A stretch of DNA of 64,000 nt, from positions 620,001 through 684,000 of the forward strand of contig NZ_CANMTX010000001.1 of assembly GCF_947500985.1 (NCBI RefSeq), read 5' to 3'. The DNA comes from an uncultured Maribacter sp. (GTDB lineage: Bacteria > Bacteroidota > Bacteroidia > Flavobacteriales > Flavobacteriaceae). A model generated the notes under the pieces. It was not told the DNA's origin. It made no database searches and worked only from the letters and a program-made list of their open reading frames with translations. Below, piece by piece: positions 34,707 through 42,791 of the stretch (within the stretch, counting starts at the first letter, position 1; the number at the start of each line of letters is the position of its first letter). The position numbers and the translations under genes are program-made.

Positions 34707-34731
34707 CATATCGCCCGTTTAGGGCGATATG
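34707..34731 (+). terminator. hairpin terminator after purB
   Basis: A 10-bp stem (CATATCGCCC/GGGCGATATG) with loop GTTTA; the following T run is short (CATTTTA), so it could be a terminator or RNA stability element. Confidence 0.6.
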
Positions 34732-34789
34732 CATTTTAGATTGTGGCTCACATCATATATATTTCGGGTGAACACAAAACTAAAATTGT

Positions 34790-35671
34790 ATGCAAGCAAA
34801 TTTCTCAGTTGAAAAATCAGTAAGTAATTTATGGGATAAATTAGACGGTTGGCTAGAATCAATCATCTTGAAATTACCAAATTTAGCCATGGCAGTTTTG
34901 GTAATGTTCTTATTTTATTTTCTAGCAAGAGGAATACGTAAATTACTTAAACGAACCATTCTTAGAAAAATATCACAAGTCTCTATTCAAGAAATAATCG
35001 CCAAAGTTGTATTTGTGGTTATTATTTTAATTGGCTTTTTTATATCCCTAGGTGTTTTAGACCTTGACAAGGTATTAACAAGTATATTGGCAGGTGCAGG
35101 TGTTGTTGGTCTTGCAGTAGGTTTGGCATTACAAGGAACACTTAGCAATACCTTTGGCGGTCTTATACTTTCTTTTATGCCACAGCTTAAAATCAATGAT
35201 TTTATTAATGCAGATGGCGTGTCAGGTTTTGTTACCGAGATAAGTCTACGAAACATCATTCTTAAACAGCCAGATAATAATGTAGTGGTTAGACCTAATT
35301 CTAAATTTATAGATGGATCTTTTACTAATTACTCCATGAACAAAAGAAATAGAATTTTTGTAAACTGTGGTGTGGGTTATGAAAGTGACTTACAGATGGT
35401 GGAAGACTTGACCGTGAAAATTATTACAGATAATTTTAAGCAGAATGATGACGAAAACGTAGAATTCTTTTTTACGGAGTTTGGCGATAGCTCTATCAAC
35501 TTTATGGTCCGTTTTTGGGCAGACTGTGTTAATGTGAAACAAGAACATGTCGCAAGACATAAAGCAATTAAGATTATTAAGAATTATTTTGATGATCGCG
35601 ATATCAATATTCCGTTTCCAATTAGAACATTGGACTTTGGGAAAAACAATCTACAAATTGCAAAAGAGTAA
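34790..35671 (+). CDS. small-conductance mechanosensitive channel, MscS family (copy 1)
   Basis: 293 residues with three membrane helices in the first 130. The pore helix reads AGAGVVGLAVGLALQGTLSNTFGG, with the Gly/Ala packing of MscS TM3, followed by the beta domain (NDFINADGVSGFV) and the lower vestibule. Opens under membrane tension to release solutes on osmotic downshock. It is convergent with a second MscS gene across a shared terminator. Confidence 0.92.
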   Translation: MQANFSVEKSVSNLWDKLDGWLESIILKLPNLAMAVLVMFLFYFLARGIRKLLKRTILRKISQVSIQEIIAKVVFVVIILIGFFISLGVLDLDKVLTSILAGAGVVGLAVGLALQGTLSNTFGGLILSFMPQLKINDFINADGVSGFVTEISLRNIILKQPDNNVVVRPNSKFIDGSFTNYSMNKRNRIFVNCGVGYESDLQMVEDLTVKIITDNFKQNDDENVEFFFTEFGDSSINFMVRFWADCVNVKQEHVARHKAIKIIKNYFDDRDINIPFPIRTLDFGKNNLQIAKE

Positions 35672-35726
35672 AATACTTTAAGGAAAGCCTCAGAGTATTA
35701 TAATTTCAATTATCGAATAAAATTAA

Positions 35727-35758
35727 AAAAGCCCGTTGAGCAAGTTCAACGGGCTTTT
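35727..35758. terminator. bidirectional terminator between the two MscS genes
   Basis: A 13-bp perfect stem (AAAAGCCCGTTGA/TCAACGGGCTTTT) with a 6-base loop and A/T runs at both sides, between convergent genes. Confidence 0.92.
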
Positions 35759-35779
35759 ACTAACTAACTAGACTAAATA

Positions 35780-36589
35780 TTATTTACTAATATTAACTTC
35801 GTGTGGGTAAGGAATTTCAATACCTGCACTATCCAATGCATTCTTAGTTCCTTCAATTGTTGCAAAGTATACATCCCAGTAATCTTCTGGCTTACAGAAA
35901 GGACGTACAGCTAGGTTTACAGAGCTATCTGCCAATTCAGATACATTAACTGATGGAGCAGGATCTTGTAATACTTGTGGATTTGCCTTCAACATAGCCA
36001 ATAAAACATCTTTAGTTTTTTGCAAATCAGAACCGTAATCTACACCAACTGTAGTATCAACTCTAATTTTACCTTCTGCAGTATAGTTTACAATGTTACC
36101 ATTTGCCATTGCACCATTAGGAACAATTGCTAACTTATTTTCTGGTGTTACCAATTTAGTTGTAAAAATCTCGATTTCTTTTACATTACCAAGAACACCT
36201 TGTGCTTCTATTAAATCTCCAATTTTATAAGGTTTGAATATGATAAGTAACACACCACCTGCAAAATTTGAAAGAGACCCTTGTAATGCAAGGCCAATAG
36301 CTAAACCTGCCGCCGCTATAACTGCCGCAAAACTTGTAGTTTCAACACCTAAGGTTGAAATAACCGTAATGATTAAAAATATAGTTAGTGCCCATTTTAC
36401 TAAGCTCAATAAAAATTTTTGAAGCGATTCATCATATTGTTGTTTGGTCATCCCTTTTCTAGTGACACCGATCAACTTTTTTATAACCCAAGAACCGATT
36501 ATATATATTAAGATGGCCATCAGAACCTTTGGTCCATATTCCATTGCCATTCCTATTCCTTTGTCAATCCATACTTGTGCGTTTTCCAT
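35780..36589 (-). CDS. small-conductance mechanosensitive channel, MscS family (copy 2)
   Basis: 269 residues, close to the E. coli MscS length. TM3 reads AAAGLAIGLALQGSLSNFAGG, then the beta domain starts YKIGDLIEAQGVLG with FTTKLVTPENKLAIVPNG and C-terminal IEIPYPHEV. It is shorter and closer to canonical MscS than copy 1; the two are distinct paralogues, not a recent duplicate. Confidence 0.94.
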   Translation of the reverse strand: MENAQVWIDKGIGMAMEYGPKVLMAILIYIIGSWVIKKLIGVTRKGMTKQQYDESLQKFLLSLVKWALTIFLIITVISTLGVETTSFAAVIAAAGLAIGLALQGSLSNFAGGVLLIIFKPYKIGDLIEAQGVLGNVKEIEIFTTKLVTPENKLAIVPNGAMANGNIVNYTAEGKIRVDTTVGVDYGSDLQKTKDVLLAMLKANPQVLQDPAPSVNVSELADSSVNLAVRPFCKPEDYWDVYFATIEGTKNALDSAGIEIPYPHEVNISK

Positions 36590-36701
36590 TTTAAAATGTT
36601 TGTTTAGGTTGTTTGTATATAACTCTCACTTATTATGACACCAATTTTCTCGATTGGTCACATTAATAAGGAGGTAAACTTCAATTTTATGATACAAAAA
36701 A

Positions 36702-36723
36702 CCCGTTACAATAATGTAACGGG
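36702..36723 (-). terminator. terminator of the ECF-DUF4252 operon
   Basis: A 9-bp stem (CCCGTTACA/TGTAACGGG), loop ATAA; on the minus strand a run of T follows directly. It lies after the last DUF4252 gene. Confidence 0.85.
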
Positions 36724-36751
36724 CTGTATTTAAATTAAATAGATAATAAAC

Positions 36752-37291
36752 TTAACCTTTTATTAAATCTCCAAGTTGTTCCAATCCTTTACCTTCAAAA
36801 TCCGATTTTTCTACTGCCTTAACTAATTGCATTAAACTCGCCGGGTTCATATCATCTCCTAAAATCCTAACTAAAACCAAACCTTTTTCATCGTTGTCGC
36901 CATATAAAACAAGTTCGTCGATGATATCATCATCGCCCTTTAATTGTATGGTAGCTTTTCCAAAAGGAGTATTCATTTTTATTAGCTCACTAAAATCATC
37001 ACTTTTAAGTATTGATTTTATTGCATTTTTTTGAACTAAATAATCTTCCTCGTTTTCTGGTTTTTTCTGAAATGCTAAAATGTTCAACTTCTTTAAAGAT
37101 GAAGCTGCCTCTTTCTCTGATTCACTCAAATTTGCCTTTTCTAAATCTAAAAGACTAGAAGGCAAATCAAAAGACATAAAATTGGGGTTCTCTGCACTAG
37201 AAATATAATACTCTTGTAAACTCTGTTCTGACGAGCATGATGATATGGTAAAACCTAGTACCAACATCACCATTAAATATACTTTTTTCAT
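36752..37291 (-). CDS. DUF4252 lipoprotein (third copy)
   Basis: 179 residues with a lipoprotein signal (LGFTISSCSSEQ). The core keeps the DUF4252 plan: a helix-rich start, SDDFSELIKMNTPFG, then DDIIDELVLYGDNDEKGLVLVRILGDDMNPASLMQLVK near the end. It is the most diverged of three tandem members and the only lipidated one. Last gene of the sigma-factor operon. Function unknown. Confidence 0.8.
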   Translation of the reverse strand: MKKVYLMVMLVLGFTISSCSSEQSLQEYYISSAENPNFMSFDLPSSLLDLEKANLSESEKEAASSLKKLNILAFQKKPENEEDYLVQKNAIKSILKSDDFSELIKMNTPFGKATIQLKGDDDIIDELVLYGDNDEKGLVLVRILGDDMNPASLMQLVKAVEKSDFEGKGLEQLGDLIKG

Positions 37292-37354
37292 ACTATTCTT
37301 TTTAAATTACAAAAAAGATCCCCCTGTTAAATGGAAGACCTTTTTTAAAATATT

Positions 37355-37897
37355 TTATTTACCCGATGCTTTATTTAAATCTTTAGGCAAATCCATTTTA
37401 TTAGTCAATGTACCTATTTTATTTAAGTCTATATCACCTGTAAGGCTAACTAAAACCGTTTCTAGTTTTCGACCATTATGCCCAACTTCTACATTTTCCA
37501 AACCACTAACGAACATTAATAATTCTGATACGTGATCTTTCTTTTTACCGTCTTTCACGTAAAACTTAACATTTACATCTTGATCTTTTACACGCATTAA
37601 CTCTTCTAGCTTCGAAGACTTAAGATATTTCTTCACGGTTGAAGCCATATCTGAAGAAACCGAAGCGTCTTCTGTCATGAACACCTTTACATTTCTTAGT
37701 CCGCTTGCTATATCCATAAATTCCTTCGCCTCTGCGTCGTCGCTCATGCCGCCTAGTTTAGAAACGAGGTCGATCATACCTTTGTTTACAATTACAGATC
37801 CTACTTTATCCATATTTTCATATTTATCAAATACGGATTGTGAAAAACCTAATACGGGTAAAATTGCCATTAAAAATACTACTGCTACTTTTTTCAT
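37355..37897 (-). CDS. DUF4252 protein (second copy)
   Basis: 180 residues, signal peptide ending LGFSQS. It shares with the first copy FDKYENMDKV, the block KFYVKDGKKKDHVSELLMFVSG, and KLETVLVSLTGDIDLNKI followed by KMDLP. The clear identity points to duplication. Secreted or periplasmic, function unknown. The 112-base gap upstream holds a loose inverted repeat (AAAGTG/CACTTT) that could damp read-through. Confidence 0.85.
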   Translation of the reverse strand: MKKVAVVFLMAILPVLGFSQSVFDKYENMDKVGSVIVNKGMIDLVSKLGGMSDDAEAKEFMDIASGLRNVKVFMTEDASVSSDMASTVKKYLKSSKLEELMRVKDQDVNVKFYVKDGKKKDHVSELLMFVSGLENVEVGHNGRKLETVLVSLTGDIDLNKIGTLTNKMDLPKDLNKASGK

Positions 37898-38009
37898 GAT
37901 TGTTGTTTTAGTGCCGCTACCCTATTTAGGTTTTGGCGATTGATGAATTGATGAATAATTATTTTCGAAAAAGTGCTAAAATTAAAGAGTCAACACTTTT
38001 GAATACTAT

Positions 38010-38564
38010 TTAGTTTCCCTTCTTAGCTGCTTTACCTAATTGATCACCACCTGGTAAATCCATTTTATCGGTCAATTTCGAAACTGATCGTAAATTAATA
38101 TCTCCGGTCAAAGACAAAAGAACAGTTTCTAACTTTTTACCATTGAAGTCTATATCCATATCTTTCATACCGGTTACAAACATTAATAGTTCTTTTACAT
38201 GGTCGCTATCTTTACCCTCTTTTACGTAAAATTTCACATTAGAGCTACCATCACGCACCCTCATTAGTTCTTCAAAAGAAGAGCTGTTAAGTCTGTTTGT
38301 TACCCACCTATCTACATCTTTAGAAATTGCTGCGTCTTCAGTGGTAATCACCTTAAAACTGGTAATAGAATTAACCAACTCAAAAAACTCTTTTGCTTCG
38401 GGATCATCTGAACTTACGCTCATTTTACCTAGCATTTGAAACATTTTAGGCTGCATGGCAACAAAAGTTACCTTATCGTTATCTTCATACTTCTCAAAAA
38501 TATCTTGAGCGTTGATTATTACGGGGGCTAACACCAAAAGCGTTAATACAAGTATCTTTTTCAT
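38010..38564 (-). CDS. DUF4252 protein (first copy)
   Basis: 184 residues with signal peptide ending IINAQ. Motifs FEKYEDNDKVTFVAM, KFYVKEGKDSDHVKELLMFVTG, KLETVLLSLTGDINLRSV and TDKMDLP match the second copy. One base separates it from the anti-sigma gene, so it belongs to the sigma operon and is probably a target or sensor of it. Its biochemical role is unknown. Confidence 0.85.
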   Translation of the reverse strand: MKKILVLTLLVLAPVIINAQDIFEKYEDNDKVTFVAMQPKMFQMLGKMSVSSDDPEAKEFFELVNSITSFKVITTEDAAISKDVDRWVTNRLNSSSFEELMRVRDGSSNVKFYVKEGKDSDHVKELLMFVTGMKDMDIDFNGKKLETVLLSLTGDINLRSVSKLTDKMDLPGGDQLGKAAKKGN

Positions 38565-38565
38565 T

Positions 38566-39003
38566 TTAATTATTTTTCGTTAAAAATTTATTTGTTGTTT
38601 TCTCAAATTCATCTAAATAATACAATTGCTCTGTACCTTTATTAAAATTCATTGCTAGTAAGGCCAAAGCCTCTTTTGCAGATTCTATTTCCTCTGGTGT
38701 ATACTCATCTGCTAAAGTAACGGGAGGTGGTGTAGGCTGATAAAAATAAAGCCCGACCATAAAGACTGCTATCGCAGCAACGGATACCCATTTTAAATAA
38801 TTTCTTCTAGGTTTTAATGGCACCTGCTTTGTAAAGCGTTCTTCTTTTGCTTTTGTAAAGTAATTGAACAAAGGTGCATGCTGCTCTAAATGAGGGGCAA
38901 CTTCATCTTCTGAAAAATACTTTCTCAGCTTTTCTTCTTCGGCAACCGTAGTGGTCGCTTCAAAATACTTTTCTATTAATTTTTCTATGTTATGCAATTC
39001 CAT
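38566..39003 (-). CDS. putative anti-sigma factor, single-pass membrane protein
   Basis: 145 residues: a cytoplasmic acidic N-terminus (IEKLIEKYFEATTTVAEEEKL, typical of Bacteroidota anti-sigma-like proteins), one membrane helix at about 71-87 (WVSVAAIAVFMVGLYFY) and a short periplasmic part. The gene overlaps the end of the sigma gene by 14 bases. It lacks the FecR domain, so it is not a TonB-type FecR. Role inferred from position and topology. Confidence 0.75.
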   Translation of the reverse strand: MELHNIEKLIEKYFEATTTVAEEEKLRKYFSEDEVAPHLEQHAPLFNYFTKAKEERFTKQVPLKPRRNYLKWVSVAAIAVFMVGLYFYQPTPPPVTLADEYTPEEIESAKEALALLAMNFNKGTEQLYYLDEFEKTTNKFLTKNN

Positions 39004-39499
39004 AATTATGCTTTTCCATTAATTTTTCCCTTACGGTTTTTCGCGCTCTGGACAAAGCAACTCGTATGGCTGTAGGTTTCATATCCAATAATTTCTCTAT
39101 TTCTTCATATTCATATTGTTCTACATCTCGCAATTGTAATACCATCTTTTGTTGTTCGGGTAATTCTGCCATAATGCGTTCTACCCAACTAATACTATCT
39201 TTTGCTTCTAATTCACTTTGTAATGATGAACTAGCATCTGTATAATTAGTATGTACCAATTTCAAGTTACCAGCCTGTTTAGATTTTAACCTATCTAAAC
39301 AAAAATTTTTGGTCATTGTCATAGCAAAAGCTTCTACATTATTATAGCTTTCCATTTTATTCTTCTTGGACCATAACTTAATTAAAATCTCTTGTGTTGC
39401 ATCTTCAGCTTCTTCTGTAGACACCAATAATCTCTTGGCCATACGGAATAACTTATCCCTAAAGGGTAATACAATATTTAAAAACTCCGTTTGTTTCAT
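38990..39499 (-). CDS. ECF-type RNA polymerase sigma factor
   Basis: 169 residues. Region 2 (FRMAKRLLVSTEEAEDATQEILIKLW) and region 4 HTH (LPEQQKMVLQLRDVEQYEY, then EIEKLLDMKPTAIRVALSRARKTVREKL) are complete. It heads an operon with an anti-sigma and three DUF4252 genes; a GTAAC/CGTC promoter-like pair lies upstream, consistent with autoregulation. Confidence 0.92.
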   Translation of the reverse strand: MKQTEFLNIVLPFRDKLFRMAKRLLVSTEEAEDATQEILIKLWSKKNKMESYNNVEAFAMTMTKNFCLDRLKSKQAGNLKLVHTNYTDASSSLQSELEAKDSISWVERIMAELPEQQKMVLQLRDVEQYEYEEIEKLLDMKPTAIRVALSRARKTVREKLMEKHNYGIA

Positions 39500-39545
39500 T
39501 TTGGTTTGGCTGTTCGTAAACTTTCTTATTGGTTTACAAAAAGAA

Positions 39546-39570
39546 GACGATGCATAACGATTTTTGTTAC
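39546..39570 (-). promoter_or_regulatory. putative ECF-type promoter of the sigma operon
   Basis: On the minus strand GTAAC, 16 bases, CGTC, the usual layout of ECF-sigma promoters. It ends 47 bases before the sigma ATG. This may be self-recognised; the exact consensus of this sigma group is not known to me. Confidence 0.4.
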
Positions 39571-39720
39571 AATTAATTTTTATTTTAATGTGTTGTAAGT
39601 AAATTTAACATCCTTATACTAATTATATACGTACTTACTTAGAATGTATATTTTCAGTGTACTAATGAGCATAATAATACTTGAATGTTCAAAAACATAA
39701 ATTATAATTTAAAAAAAGTT

Positions 39721-41238
39721 ATGAAAAAATTTTTCTTGTCCCTCCTTTGCTTAGGATTTGTTATTACCTCTTGTAATAATGATGACGATACTGTTATTGA
39801 AGAAGAAGTAGTTGAAACACCCGAAGAAGAAGTACCTGTCGTAGTAGATATTGAAGTCCAAAACTTTTTTTGGCAAACACTTAATCTTTATTATTTCTGG
39901 CAAGGTGATGTGCCAGATTTAGCAGATGATCGTTTTGATACACAAACTGCCTATGAAGAATATTTAACTGAAAACTCTGAGCCTATAGACTTTTTAGAAA
40001 ACAAATTATTATTTTCTGAAGATCGATTCACTTTTTACAACGAAGATTATACCCAACTTGTAAATAGTTCTGCCGGTGTTTCTAAAAGTAATGGTCTACA
40101 ATTTGGTCTAGGTCGTATTACAGGTACTGACGATTTATTTGGCTTTGTGGAATATATTGTTAAAAACTCTAATGCATCTGGTCAAGATATAAAAAGAGGC
40201 GACCTGTTTATTGGTGTTGACGGACAAACGTTAACCGTAGATAATTATATTGATTTACTATTTGGTGATAATGACACTTATGCCCTGAATATGGCCGAAA
40301 TTGTAGAGGGCGGTATTAGTGCCAGTGACAGAAAAGTTACATTGACAAAATCTGAAGGCTTGGTTGAAGACCCAATTCACGTAAGTAATGTGATTACTTC
40401 AGGCGATAGAAAGATTGGGTATTTAATGTATAATCAATTTGTGTCTGGTTCTGAGGATGCTATGAATGCAGTATTTGCAGATTTTATTGCGCAAGGCGTT
40501 AATGACTTGGTATTAGATTTAAGATATAACCCAGGCGGTAGAGGTTCTACAGCTGCTGTTCTTTCCAGTTTGATAAAAGGTACAAATACATCAGACTTAC
40601 TTTACAAAACTGTTTATAATGCAAAATTACAAGCAGAGTTCGGTAGTTCTACAGAAAATTATTTTGTTAACACAACTGGAGCTTTTGACGGAAATTCTGA
40701 TGCACCTTTAAACACCTTAAACCTTAGCACTGTTTATATCATTGCTACAGAAAGTTCTGCTTCTGCCAGTGAGTTAGTAATGGTTGGTTTGGCTCCTTAT
40801 ATGAACGTTGTTCATATCGGTGGTACTACTGTTGGTAAAAATCAAGGCTCGGTTTTATTTGTGGATGATCCAGAAGGCGGTAATGTTTATGATGCTGAGA
40901 GAGTTGAAAATATCAACCCAAATGTACAATGGGGATTACAGCCTATTATTAGTCAAGTTGAAAATAGCGCAGGATTTACTGATTATGTAGATGGTTTAGT
41001 GCCTGATATTGAACTTTCTGAAGATGTTACCAACCTAGGTGTACTGGGTAATGCTGATGAACCTTTATTTGCTAGAGCTATTCAAGAAATTACAGGTGTC
41101 AGCGGCAAAAGAAATTTTGACGTACTTATGCCTGCAAACGTAGTTTCTAGTTCTAAGCTGTATAATCCAAGAAATACGGTACTGTTATTAAACAATAGTA
41201 TTCCTGTTTCTAAAATTCCTGTTGCTGAAAAGAAATAA
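39721..41238 (+). CDS. S41 family peptidase lipoprotein (copy 1)
   Basis: 505 residues from ATG 39721 (lipoprotein signal ending VITSCNNDDD; the upstream ATG at 39685 adds a tail before the signal). A PDZ-like region (FGFVEYIVKNSNASGQDI, RGDLFIGVDGQTL) precedes the tail-specific protease domain: DLRYNPGGRGSTA, catalytic Ser in TESSASASELV and Lys in VGKNQGS. Cleaves proteins in the periplasm or at the surface. A tandem paralogue follows after 27 bases. Confidence 0.92.
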   Translation: MKKFFLSLLCLGFVITSCNNDDDTVIEEEVVETPEEEVPVVVDIEVQNFFWQTLNLYYFWQGDVPDLADDRFDTQTAYEEYLTENSEPIDFLENKLLFSEDRFTFYNEDYTQLVNSSAGVSKSNGLQFGLGRITGTDDLFGFVEYIVKNSNASGQDIKRGDLFIGVDGQTLTVDNYIDLLFGDNDTYALNMAEIVEGGISASDRKVTLTKSEGLVEDPIHVSNVITSGDRKIGYLMYNQFVSGSEDAMNAVFADFIAQGVNDLVLDLRYNPGGRGSTAAVLSSLIKGTNTSDLLYKTVYNAKLQAEFGSSTENYFVNTTGAFDGNSDAPLNTLNLSTVYIIATESSASASELVMVGLAPYMNVVHIGGTTVGKNQGSVLFVDDPEGGNVYDAERVENINPNVQWGLQPIISQVENSAGFTDYVDGLVPDIELSEDVTNLGVLGNADEPLFARAIQEITGVSGKRNFDVLMPANVVSSSKLYNPRNTVLLLNNSIPVSKIPVAEKK

Positions 41239-41265
41239 ATCTAAAACATCTCAGTTTCCCTATTT

Positions 41266-42735
41266 ATGAAGAAGATATTAATATTATTAGTTGCAGTAAT
41301 CGCATTCTCATGTTCTAAAGATGATGATTTATCTTTACCGAATACGGTTGATCCAGATGGCTCTGCAGATGTCGAAGTCCAGGACTTTATGTGGAAAGCC
41401 ATGAATTTTTGGTATTTCTGGCAGGCAAATGTAGATGATTTAGCAGACGACCGTTTTGAAAGCACCGAAGAAGGCAGTGCTGAATATACTACGTTTCTTG
41501 ACTCTGAAGATGACCCTGCTGCATTTTTTGAAAATAAATTACAGTACATAGAAGATCGTTTTAGTTTTTATAATGAGGATTATAGAGAGCTTACAAATTC
41601 GCTTGCTGGTATTTCAAAAAGCAACGGATTGGAATTCGGACTCGTACGTTTTCAAGACAGCGAAGATATTTTTGGATTCGTTCGTTACATTGTGCCTAAC
41701 TCAAATGCGTCAACAGTAGAAATTCAACGTGGTGATCTTTTTACCGGTGTTGATGGGCAAACATTAACCACATCTAACTATATCGATTTGCTTTTTGGTG
41801 AGAACGATACCTACATCTTGAATATGGCAGATTTTGACAATGGAAATATAACGCCGAATGATGTTGAAGTTCCACTTACCAAGCAAGAAGGTCTTGCTGA
41901 AAACCCGGTATTTATATCTAAGTCTTTTACAATTGCAGGTGAAAATATTGGGTACATCATGTATAACCAGTTTACAAATGAATATGATGATGATTTATAT
42001 TCAGCGGTTGAAGATCTGAAAGCTGCAGGAATAACAAATCTTGTAATGGACTTACGTTACAACCCTGGTGGATCTGTAAATACTACTCGCTTATTGGCTA
42101 GCATGATTTATAGTACCAATACGTCTGATTTATTTTTAAGAAAAAGATATAACGATAAACTTCAAGAGCAATTTAATGATAGCCAATTAGAAATTAATTT
42201 TGCAGATAACGTGAATGGCAATAGTATCAATTCTTTAGAATTGACAAAAGTATATGTGTTAACTTCTTCTAGTTCTGCCTCTGCAAGTGAATTATTGATT
42301 AACAGCCTAGAACCGTATATGGATGTAATTCAAATTGGTGATGTTACTAGAGGAAAAAATGAATTCTCCACAACGCTAGTTGATGATCGCGATAATTCTT
42401 ATTTATATACTCCATCAAGGGTAAACAATATTAATCCAGATAATCAATGGGCTATTCAACCCTTAATAGGTAGAAACGAAAATGCCGATGGTTTTTTCGA
42501 CTTTACAAGCGGTCTACAGCCAGATTATGAATTACTGGAGGATTATAGCAACCTTGGTATTTTAGGTGAAGAAAATGAGCCATTACTAGCAAAAGCAATA
42601 GAATTGATAACAGGCGCTACAGGTAAACGCGATTTCACTGTTAAATACCCTATCAATATTATAAGCAGCTCTAAAGAAAATAGTTTGATGAACGATAAAA
42701 TGGTAGATGATACTGTTTATGATTTGGATTTCTAA
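41266..42735 (+). CDS. S41 family peptidase lipoprotein (copy 2)
   Basis: 489 residues, lipoprotein signal ending VIAFSCSKDDD. It matches copy 1 along its length (YFWQANVDDLADDRFES, RFSFYNEDY, GLEFGLVRF, MDLRYNPGG). Catalytic residues remain: Ser in SSSSASASELL, Lys in TRGKNEFS. The N-terminal acidic spacer is shorter. The two genes arose by tandem duplication and probably form one transcript ended by a strong hairpin. Confidence 0.92.
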   Translation: MKKILILLVAVIAFSCSKDDDLSLPNTVDPDGSADVEVQDFMWKAMNFWYFWQANVDDLADDRFESTEEGSAEYTTFLDSEDDPAAFFENKLQYIEDRFSFYNEDYRELTNSLAGISKSNGLEFGLVRFQDSEDIFGFVRYIVPNSNASTVEIQRGDLFTGVDGQTLTTSNYIDLLFGENDTYILNMADFDNGNITPNDVEVPLTKQEGLAENPVFISKSFTIAGENIGYIMYNQFTNEYDDDLYSAVEDLKAAGITNLVMDLRYNPGGSVNTTRLLASMIYSTNTSDLFLRKRYNDKLQEQFNDSQLEINFADNVNGNSINSLELTKVYVLTSSSSASASELLINSLEPYMDVIQIGDVTRGKNEFSTTLVDDRDNSYLYTPSRVNNINPDNQWAIQPLIGRNENADGFFDFTSGLQPDYELLEDYSNLGILGEENEPLLAKAIELITGATGKRDFTVKYPINIISSSKENSLMNDKMVDDTVYDLDF

Positions 42736-42755
42736 AACACACCTAATCATAAAAG

Positions 42756-42789
42756 AAAAAAAGGACAGCCAATTGGCTGTCCTTTTTTT
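42756..42789. terminator. bidirectional terminator between S41 and BtuB-like genes
   Basis: A 15-bp perfect stem (AAAAAAAGGACAGCC and its complement) with loop AATT, T runs both sides, between convergent genes. It ends two bases from the receptor stop. Confidence 0.93.
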
Positions 42790-42791
42790 GA

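Noticed and set aside
36597-36751. Plus-strand small frame and short inverted stretches near the second MscS gene
   Set aside because: Only the CCCGTTACA hairpin is convincing; the rest is AT-rich spacing.
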